Of a DNA stretch of 10,516 nucleotides, positions 5,344 to 10,516 are shown one piece after another. Position 1 is the first letter of the stretch, and each line of letters begins with the position of its first letter. The notes below the pieces were generated by a model. The model was not told the origin of the DNA. It saw only the letters and a list, made by a program, of their open reading frames with translations, and did not search any database. The stretch comes from an uncultured Oscillospiraceae bacterium (GTDB lineage: Bacteria > Bacillota > Clostridia > Oscillospirales > Oscillospiraceae), in NCBI GenBank assembly GCA_944385455.1, contig CALWXI010000093.1, positions 1 through 10,516 on the forward strand, given 5' to 3'. The position numbers were made by a program, and so were the translations under genes.

Positions 5344-7656
5344 TTACAGCGTATCCAGCCGGACGGCGCCGTTTTCCGCGGTAGCGCGCACCTGGCTGAC
5401 GGGATGCTCATAGCTGTCGATGATCCGGGTGGCCATGGGATCCTCCAGCTCCTTTTGAATGGTGCGCCGCAGGTTCCGGGCGCCATAGGTCCGGGAATAG
5501 GACTTCTCCGTCAGAAACGCCACCAGGGCATCGTCATAGGTGAAGGTGATGCCCTTTTCCTTCAGGGACGCCTGCAGCTCATCCAGCATGATCCGGGCGA
5601 TGGCGCGGAAATGCTCCTCGGTGAGACGGTTGAAGGTGATGACGGCATCCACACGGTTGATAAACTCCGGCCGCAGGAACTGCTGGAGTGCTTTCATGGC
5701 CCGGTCGCTGTCCTGCTCTTTCTGGGTCCGGTCAAAGCCCACCGTGCCTTCCTTGGTGGCACTGCCGGCATTGGAGGTCATCACGATAATGGTATTTTCG
5801 AAGTTCACCTTCCGGCCATGGGCGTCGGTGATTTCACCGTCGTCCAGGATCTGCAACAGCACATTCAGCACATCCGGGTGCGCTTTTTCGATCTCGTCAA
5901 ACAGGATGACGGCATAGGGCTTGCGGCGGATCTTCTCCGTCAGCTGGCCCGCCTCGTCATAGCCCACATAGCCCGGAGGGGAACCCACGATCCGGGAGAC
6001 GGAGTGTTTTTCCATAAACTCCGACATATCCAGTCTGATCAGGGCGTCTGGGGTGTTGAAGAGATCGGATGCCAGCTGCTTGACCAGTTCCGTCTTGCCC
6101 ACACCGGTAGAACCCACGAAAATGAAGCTCACCGGCTTGTGCTTGGGAGAGATGCCCACCCGGCTGCGCCGCACAGCGGCGGACACGGCGGCAATGGCCT
6201 CGTCCTGACCGACGATGTGCTCCTTGAGCCGGGCTTCCAGCTGGCTTAGGCGCTGGAACTCCTGCTCCCGGATGCGGGAGGCGGGAATCTTGGTCCAGAG
6301 CTCGATGACGTGCGCCAGATTCTCCATGGTCAGCTGCGGATCGCCCTTGGCCAGCAAGCCGTCCAGCTCCGTGCGCAGCTGCAGCTCCCGGCTCTTCAGG
6401 AAGGCCATGCGCTCGTAGTCCGGCTCCGCGCCATCCTGCGCACTCTGCTCTTCCAGCATCGTCCGCTCCTTCTCATAGTCGTCCAGCTCCCGCTGGATCT
6501 GCATCCGCCGGGAAATATCCGGGTCCTTCAGATTCAGGTCGGAGCAGGCCTCATCGATGAGGTCGATGGCCTTGTCCGGCAGGAAGCGGTCGGTGATATA
6601 ACGCTCGCTGAGGAGCACCGCCTGGCGCAGGATGCCGTCGGAGAGCTTGACGCCGTGGAACGCCTCATAGTTGGGGGCCAGGCCCCTGAGAATCTGGATG
6701 GAATCCTCGATGGAGGGCTCGTTCACCGTCACGGGCTGGAAACGCCGCTCCAGAGCGCTGTCCTTTTCAATGGACTTGCGGTACTCATTGAAGGTGGTGG
6801 CGCCGATGACCTGGATCTCGCCCCGGGAGAGAGCGGGCTTCAGGATATTCGCGGCATTCATGCTGCCCTCCGCGTCGCCGGCACCCACAATATTGTGGAT
6901 CTCGTCGATCATCAAAACGATGTTGCCCAGGCGCTTGACCTCGTCGATAAGACCCTTCATCCGGCTTTCAAATTGGCCCCGGAACTGAGTACCCGCCACC
7001 AGCGCCGTCAGGTCCAGGAGGTAGACCTCCTTCTCCCGCAGCTTGTAGGGCACGTCGCCGGAAACGATCCGCTGGGCAAGGCCCTCGGCGATGGCGGTCT
7101 TGCCCACGCCGGGTTCACCGATGAGGCAGGGATTGTTCTTCTGGCGGCGGTTGAGGATCTGCACCACCCGCTCGATCTCCTCCGTCCGGCCGATCACCGG
7201 ATCCAGCTTGCCGTCCTTGGCCCGCTGGGTCAGGGAGATGCAGTAGCTCTCCAGATATTTGCGCTTGGGGGCCTTGTCTTTGCGCTCGTCCTTGCGGCGC
7301 TCCCGGCTGCCGCTCTCCTCGTCCTGGGGCTTGGGGGCATCGCTGCCGGAGAAAAGCCGGTTCAGGAAGGGGAAGGTGGCGGTCTTGCCGTCCTCTTCCT
7401 CATCCCCCTCCTCGCCGCTGGGCAGGTCCTCGATGTTCTCCACCCCGCTCATGGCTTGGAGCATCTCGCTGTTGAGGGTCTCCAGATCCTCGTCGGAGAT
7501 CCCCATGCGCTTCATCATATCATCCACCTGGGGCAGTCCCAGATCCTTGGCGCACTTGAGGCATAAGCCCTCGTTCACCGTTTTGTCCCCCTCCATTTTG
7601 GAGATGAACACCACGGCTACGTTTTTCTTACATTTGGAACAAAGTGTCGGCTGCAT
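5344..7656 (-). CDS. clpE: ClpE-type AAA+ unfoldase (Clp ATPase with N-terminal zinc finger)
   Basis: This 770-residue Hsp100 ATPase is expected to unfold proteins and feed them to ClpP. The N-terminus has a C4 zinc finger (Cys6, Cys9, Cys32, Cys35) in place of the double Clp_N repeats of ClpC, which is the ClpE hallmark. A charged, low-complexity linker follows (about 75-132). The first AAA+ module has Walker A GEPGVGKT (180-187) and Walker B VLMIDE (247-252). A UVR/coiled-coil middle region lies at about 387-436. The second module has Walker A GSTGVGKT (515-522), Walker B VILFDE (583-588), a VGF tripeptide (639-641) matching the ClpP-docking loop, RPEFINR (662-668) and sensor 2 in GARNLRR (725-731). 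All key residues are present. The start at 7656 has CTGGAGG 10 bases upstream. It lies 36 bases after the CvpA-like gene and is followed by the 70-residue gene. No CtsR or CIRCE operator is visible upstream, and no mcsA, mcsB or ctsR lies nearby. ClpC-like naming is the alternative. Confidence 0.93.
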   Translation of the reverse strand: MQPTLCSKCKKNVAVVFISKMEGDKTVNEGLCLKCAKDLGLPQVDDMMKRMGISDEDLETLNSEMLQAMSGVENIEDLPSGEEGDEEEDGKTATFPFLNRLFSGSDAPKPQDEESGSRERRKDERKDKAPKRKYLESYCISLTQRAKDGKLDPVIGRTEEIERVVQILNRRQKNNPCLIGEPGVGKTAIAEGLAQRIVSGDVPYKLREKEVYLLDLTALVAGTQFRGQFESRMKGLIDEVKRLGNIVLMIDEIHNIVGAGDAEGSMNAANILKPALSRGEIQVIGATTFNEYRKSIEKDSALERRFQPVTVNEPSIEDSIQILRGLAPNYEAFHGVKLSDGILRQAVLLSERYITDRFLPDKAIDLIDEACSDLNLKDPDISRRMQIQRELDDYEKERTMLEEQSAQDGAEPDYERMAFLKSRELQLRTELDGLLAKGDPQLTMENLAHVIELWTKIPASRIREQEFQRLSQLEARLKEHIVGQDEAIAAVSAAVRRSRVGISPKHKPVSFIFVGSTGVGKTELVKQLASDLFNTPDALIRLDMSEFMEKHSVSRIVGSPPGYVGYDEAGQLTEKIRRKPYAVILFDEIEKAHPDVLNVLLQILDDGEITDAHGRKVNFENTIIVMTSNAGSATKEGTVGFDRTQKEQDSDRAMKALQQFLRPEFINRVDAVITFNRLTEEHFRAIARIMLDELQASLKEKGITFTYDDALVAFLTEKSYSRTYGARNLRRTIQKELEDPMATRIIDSYEHPVSQVRATAENGAVRLDTL

Positions 7657-7678
7657 GTATGATATACCTCCAGAAGAT

Positions 7679-7695
7679 TGACGGCCTGACCGTCA
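7679..7695 (-). repeat. 6-bp inverted repeat overlapping the CvpA-like gene's stop codon
   Basis: TGACGG (7679-7684) pairs with CCGTCA (7690-7695) around a 5-base loop. The right arm contains the stop codon of the CvpA-like gene, and the repeat ends shortly before the clpE ribosome binding site. No T-run follows. It could be an RNA hairpin tuning clpE translation, or a short protein-binding dyad; chance is also possible. Confidence 0.35.
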
Positions 7696-8391
7696 TCGCA
7701 GAAACGACAACACACTCAGCGGCGTGTTGGCCGTGAAGATTTTCAGAATGTGGGCCTCTGCCAGAGCCTCCGTATCAAAGGAGATCCCAAGCCGCCGCAG
7801 CACCCATACCGCGAAAAACAGCACCAGCGCCCCCTGGATCAGTCCCACGGCGGCGCCGCCCACGGTATTGAGTCCGTGGAGCACCGGGAGCTTGAGCACC
7901 AGATCCATGGCGCCCATCAGTACATGCAGCAGCACGGTGATGCCCGCAAAGGCCAGGATATACAAAAGGCCGTAGACCATGGAGCCGGTGATGCTGGACA
8001 CCACCGCCGCAGCCACGGACACCCCGGTGTCCCGGACAGCATCCTGAGCCTGCTGGGCCAGGGACTCCCGCACATCCGCGTCCAGCCCCACCAAGGCAAG
8101 CAGCTCCTCTATGCCGAAGTCCCCGTCCTGTTCTGCGGACGCCTCCGGCATCTGACCGCTCCCGCCCAGGGCCTGGTCCACCTTTTCCTCCACCCGCTGT
8201 TCCAGCAGCGGAGCGACCAGATTCGTCACCGGCCCGGAAAAGGTGGCCGCCACAATCCCGGCGCCCACCAGCGCCACGATCACTGTCAGCAGTCCGGCCA
8301 GTGCCCGGAACAGGCCCCGCTTCCCGCCGAAATAGCAAAAAGCCACCAGAATGATCACGACGACCGCATCTATTATAACAGGTGTTGTCAT
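7693..8391 (-). CDS. CvpA family integral membrane protein
   Basis: This 232-residue protein is similar in plan to CvpA (colicin V production) proteins, whose biochemical role is unsettled but which are linked to envelope integrity and, in enterobacteria, bile-salt resistance. Four membrane segments are visible near 5-20, 29-50, 135-157 and 178-198. The short loop GGKRGLFRALAGL (22-34) and the glycine-rich LNTVGGAAVGLIQG (174-187) leading into the last segment are characteristic. Between segments 2 and 3 lies a long soluble loop (about 55-125) that is acidic around 83-96. It is longer than the E. coli protein (about 160 residues), mainly because of this loop, as in many clostridial members. 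The start at 8391 follows an AAAGGTAGG site. It lies 57 bases after the DUF5711-like gene and 36 bases before clpE. No promoter was found in the gap, so operon transcription is likely. Confidence 0.82.
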   Translation of the reverse strand: MTTPVIIDAVVVIILVAFCYFGGKRGLFRALAGLLTVIVALVGAGIVAATFSGPVTNLVAPLLEQRVEEKVDQALGGSGQMPEASAEQDGDFGIEELLALVGLDADVRESLAQQAQDAVRDTGVSVAAAVVSSITGSMVYGLLYILAFAGITVLLHVLMGAMDLVLKLPVLHGLNTVGGAAVGLIQGALVLFFAVWVLRRLGISFDTEALAEAHILKIFTANTPLSVLSFLR

Positions 8392-8448
8392 TTTTGCCTA
8401 CCTTTCAAATGCAAATGTTTTGTGAACTCAGGCCGCAGGTTTTACCGC

Positions 8449-9681
8449 TTATGGCAAAAACAGCCCCGCCGACTCCGAAGACAGCAGCAATGCCGAACCG
8501 TCGGAGCGCATCAGCACAGACCGGGCGAAGTCTGTCCCCGTAAGCGAGGCATATACCTGGAGATCCCGGTTGTAGACCACCAGGCTGTCCAGATACAGCA
8601 CCGCCAGATACCGCCCGCAGGCGGACACAGACAGCACCTCCTGATTCACATCCAGGGAACCCAGCTCCGCGCCGTCGGTGCCCACTGTCACCAGCCGGCC
8701 CACACTGCCGGTTTGATAGCGGTTGAGCAGCAGCACAGTAAAATCCTCGCCCGCCAGATCGTATTCCCGCAGAAACATGCCCTGATAACCATAGGTCGCC
8801 GCCACCTCGCCTTTCTCGTCGGCGAAGGTCAGACCGGTGTCCGACACAGTGATGATGGCATCTCCCTGCTGGCCGATGGCGGCCACCAGTCCGTCGGAGA
8901 CGTCATAGTCCGCCACCGGCACCACCGCCACGCCGCCGTCCACCTCCGTCTCCGCCTTGGGGGATGAGCCGGTGAGATCGTAAAGCACCACGTTGCTGAC
9001 AAAAACACTGTCCTCCTGGCCCAGCGTCACCGCCGCCACATGCTCGCCGTCATCCAGGACATAGGCATCTATCACGAAGCGGCGTGAGGAATCGAAGCTG
9101 AAGACGACGCTGTCCAACTCTGCATCATAGACGCTGACACAGCCCTTATAGTTCCGCTTCTCCGCGGTCACCGCCAGCCAGCCCTTCCGGTTCAGCGTGG
9201 CGGCAATAAAGGGCTCCGTCTCCTCGGCATGGAGCTCCAGGAGCAGTCCCTCCTCGTCCAGGACATACAGCTCCGTGCCGCCCACGTCGTAGGCCACGGC
9301 CCGGCCGCCGCCGGACTCCAGGGCGGGAGCCTCCATCTTCACCGACGCGGACCAGACCGTTCCGCCGTCAGGGTCCAGCAGCTCCAGAGAGGTGGAGGAG
9401 AGCACCACCAGATGATCTCCCAGCACCGCAAAGCGGTTGGTGGCGGAGGCGTCATAGTCGTACACCGTCTCGCCGCCGGCTTTCTCCACACTGCCGTAGT
9501 TGAAGTAGCGGCGCAGCACGTCAAAGCCCGTGCCGTCCCGATAAGCCGCCACCAGAACCACCACCAGCACCCCCGCCAGCGTCGCAAAGAAGATCAGAAA
9601 TGTCTTCAGGCGGCTGCGGCGGGACCGGGGGGCCTCCTCACCGTCGTTGTCATTCCAGATATCTTTCGTCCTCTCAGTCAT
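8449..9681 (-). CDS. Single-pass membrane protein with extracytoplasmic beta-propeller-like domain (DUF5711-like)
   Basis: This is a 410-residue protein with a charged cytoplasmic N-terminus, one membrane segment (about 27-47) and a large exterior domain of short beta-rich repeats. Phrases such as LVVLSSTSLELLDPDGGTVW, ELYVLDEEGLLLEL and LAVLYLDSLVVYNRD recur with the rhythm of WD40/PQQ-like propeller blades. It fits the DUF5711 family of clostridial membrane proteins as I remember it; no function is known. The start at 9681 overlaps the truA stop (ATGACTGA), which favours translational coupling. An in-frame ATG at 9693 would add four residues, but its GAGG would sit directly against the start codon. 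A longer frame to 9816 lies entirely within truA and is rejected. It lacks enzyme motifs; a sensor, scaffold or binding role is only a guess. Confidence 0.72.
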   Translation of the reverse strand: MTERTKDIWNDNDGEEAPRSRRSRLKTFLIFFATLAGVLVVVLVAAYRDGTGFDVLRRYFNYGSVEKAGGETVYDYDASATNRFAVLGDHLVVLSSTSLELLDPDGGTVWSASVKMEAPALESGGGRAVAYDVGGTELYVLDEEGLLLELHAEETEPFIAATLNRKGWLAVTAEKRNYKGCVSVYDAELDSVVFSFDSSRRFVIDAYVLDDGEHVAAVTLGQEDSVFVSNVVLYDLTGSSPKAETEVDGGVAVVPVADYDVSDGLVAAIGQQGDAIITVSDTGLTFADEKGEVAATYGYQGMFLREYDLAGEDFTVLLLNRYQTGSVGRLVTVGTDGAELGSLDVNQEVLSVSACGRYLAVLYLDSLVVYNRDLQVYASLTGTDFARSVLMRSDGSALLLSSESAGLFLP

Positions 9682-10429
9682 TGAGTCGCTCATCCTCGTA
9701 CCATAATCTCGTGAGATACAGCCCCCCCGGCGGCACCGTGGGACCGGCAGCGGTACGGTCCCCGCTCTCCAGGATGGCGGGGATATCCTCGGGGGTGAAT
9801 TTCCCTTCCGCCGCATACAGCACCGTGCCGGTGATGGCCCGTACCATGTTATACAGAAATCCGTTGGCGCAGACCTTCAGTTCCAGCAGGTCCCCGCCGC
9901 GGGTAACGTCGCAGTAATAAATGGTGCGGACGGTGGACTTCGTCTCCGTTCCCACGGAACGCACCGCCGCAAAATCGTGAGTGCCCACAAACATGTGGGC
10001 CGCCCGGTTGAGGAAGTCCTCGTCCAGCTTCTTGGGATAGAAATACGCCCGGTTGACGTAAAACGGGTTCTTGAACCGGGAGTTGTAGATGCGGTATGTA
10101 TACTCCTTTTTCAGACACGAGCCGATGGCGTTGAAATCCTCCGCCACCTCGAAGGCCTCCTTCACGGCAATGTCCTCCGGGGTATGGGTGTTGACGGCAA
10201 AGGGCAGCCGGTCCACAGGGATCCGGCTCTCCGTGCGGAAGTTGGCCACGTACCGCTCGGCGTGGACGCCGGCGTCGGTGCGGCCGCAGCCGGTGAGATG
10301 CACCGGCGCGCCGGTGATCTTCTCCAGGGCGTTTTGCAGCGTCTCACAGACGGTGACGGCGTTTTTCTGCACCTGCCAGCCGTGGTAGGCGGTGCCGTTG
10401 TACATGAGCTTCAGGGCGATGTTTCGCAT
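9674..10429 (-). CDS. truA: tRNA pseudouridine(38-40) synthase TruA
   Basis: This 251-residue enzyme converts uridines 38-40 of the tRNA anticodon arm to pseudouridine. The sequence opens with the typical strand and GTAYHGWQVQ (12-21). It contains the catalytic motif GCGRTDAGVHA (47-57) with the nucleophilic Asp52. Later come LKKEYTYRIY, GTHDFAAVR and a C-terminal FLYNMVRAITGTVL, all family signatures. Length is normal for TruA (about 240-270). The start at 10429 is chosen because AAGGAG lies 5 bases upstream and translation begins directly with MRNIALKLMYNGTAYHGW; the in-frame ATG at 10459 would add ten unconserved residues. Its last 8 bases overlap the downstream DUF5711-like gene. In many Firmicutes truA follows ECF transporter genes, but nothing recognisable of those is inside this window. 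Confidence 0.95.
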   Translation of the reverse strand: MRNIALKLMYNGTAYHGWQVQKNAVTVCETLQNALEKITGAPVHLTGCGRTDAGVHAERYVANFRTESRIPVDRLPFAVNTHTPEDIAVKEAFEVAEDFNAIGSCLKKEYTYRIYNSRFKNPFYVNRAYFYPKKLDEDFLNRAAHMFVGTHDFAAVRSVGTETKSTVRTIYYCDVTRGGDLLELKVCANGFLYNMVRAITGTVLYAAEGKFTPEDIPAILESGDRTAAGPTVPPGGLYLTRLWYEDERLND

Positions 10430-10495
10430 ATGTGCTCCTTTGGCGTGAAATCCGGTCATGGCGGCCGGGAGATGCGTCCCATTGGACGTGGGAAT

Positions 10496-10515
10496 CCAGC
10501 TATGTTGATAGCTGG
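10496..10515 (-). repeat. 8-bp inverted repeat upstream of truA
   Basis: CCAGCTAT (10496-10503) is perfectly complementary to ATAGCTGG (10508-10515) with a 4-base loop, at the very edge of the window. Nearby, CGTCC and GGACG (around 10475-10488) form a second short stem, and TCCCA/TGGGA offers a competing one. On the minus strand no T-run follows, so it is not a standard terminator. It may belong to a leader or to the end of an upstream gene outside the window. Confidence 0.4.
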
Positions 10516-10516
10516 G

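Noticed and set aside
4231..6249. Very long plus-strand open frame opposite the EFR1-type gene, the 70-residue gene and clpE
   Set aside because: Its predicted protein has no recognisable motif, is rich in His, Gln and Arg, and lies antisense to well-supported genes. Long antisense frames arise readily in GC-rich codon usage.
6310..7566. Long plus-strand open frame opposite the front half of clpE
   Set aside because: It mirrors clpE codons and has no family motif or convincing ribosome binding site; clpE motifs on the other strand are complete.
7660..7695. CtsR-like GGTCA/GTCAA repeats ahead of clpE
   Set aside because: The two GTCA copies are 8 bases apart instead of the 10 expected for the CtsR heptad repeat, and the heptads match poorly.
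10456..10516. Possible C-terminal end of an upstream minus-strand gene stopping near 10456
   Set aside because: The frame gives about 19 residues with A/T-ending codons unlike the GC-ending codons of all neighbours and no recognisable family sequence; too short to support.
1..10516. Mobile elements, CRISPR arrays, tRNA or rRNA genes, toxin-antitoxin or defence modules
   Set aside because: No repeats of the needed type, no transposase or integrase motifs and no cloverleaf were seen; gene content and composition are uniform along the window.

Overview
The window looks like chromosomal core sequence from a high-GC member of the Clostridia, most likely an Oscillospiraceae-type gut anaerobe (Flavonifractor, Lawsonibacter or Intestinimonas relatives). 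The reasons are strong AGGAGG-type ribosome binding sites, GC-rich third codon positions, an EFR1-type flavodoxin/ferredoxin protein, a zinc-finger Clp ATPase (ClpE type), a DUF5711-like membrane protein and a CvpA-like protein. This placement is inferred from gene content, without any database search. I see no transposase, integrase, phage gene, CRISPR array, tRNA or rRNA.

The layout has three parts. (1) At the left end, on the minus strand, are the N-terminal part of recQ (cut by the window edge) and, upstream of it, a PRK06851-type P-loop ATPase. recQ appears to have its own extended -10 promoter next to the ATPase stop codon. (2) A single plus-strand gene (1701-2777) encodes a membrane-anchored S11 D-Ala-D-Ala carboxypeptidase-like protein. 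It is driven by a TGGTATAAT promoter with a roughly 90-nt structured leader and ends in a perfect 14-bp hairpin terminator. (3) From 10429 down to 2827, seven minus-strand genes are tightly packed: truA, a DUF5711-like membrane-anchored protein, a CvpA-like protein, a ClpE-like unfoldase, a 70-residue four-cysteine protein, an EFR1-type flavodoxin/ferredoxin protein, and a multi-pass membrane alpha/beta hydrolase. Gaps range from an 8-nt overlap to about 60 nt. The longer gaps contain hairpins, which may split the cluster into more than one transcript (truA to the 70-residue gene, then EFR1 and hydrolase).

Functionally the window mixes housekeeping roles: tRNA pseudouridylation, protein unfolding and degradation, DNA repair and peptidoglycan trimming. 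Alongside these are several poorly characterised but probably lineage-conserved proteins. I do not find a convincing new multi-gene system. The most interesting leads are the ATPase with a visible internal duplication and a lost second P-loop, the four-cysteine protein directly downstream of clpE, the fusion of membrane segments to a lipase-like domain next to a redox protein, and a cysteine-rich carboxypeptidase with an altered SxN motif.
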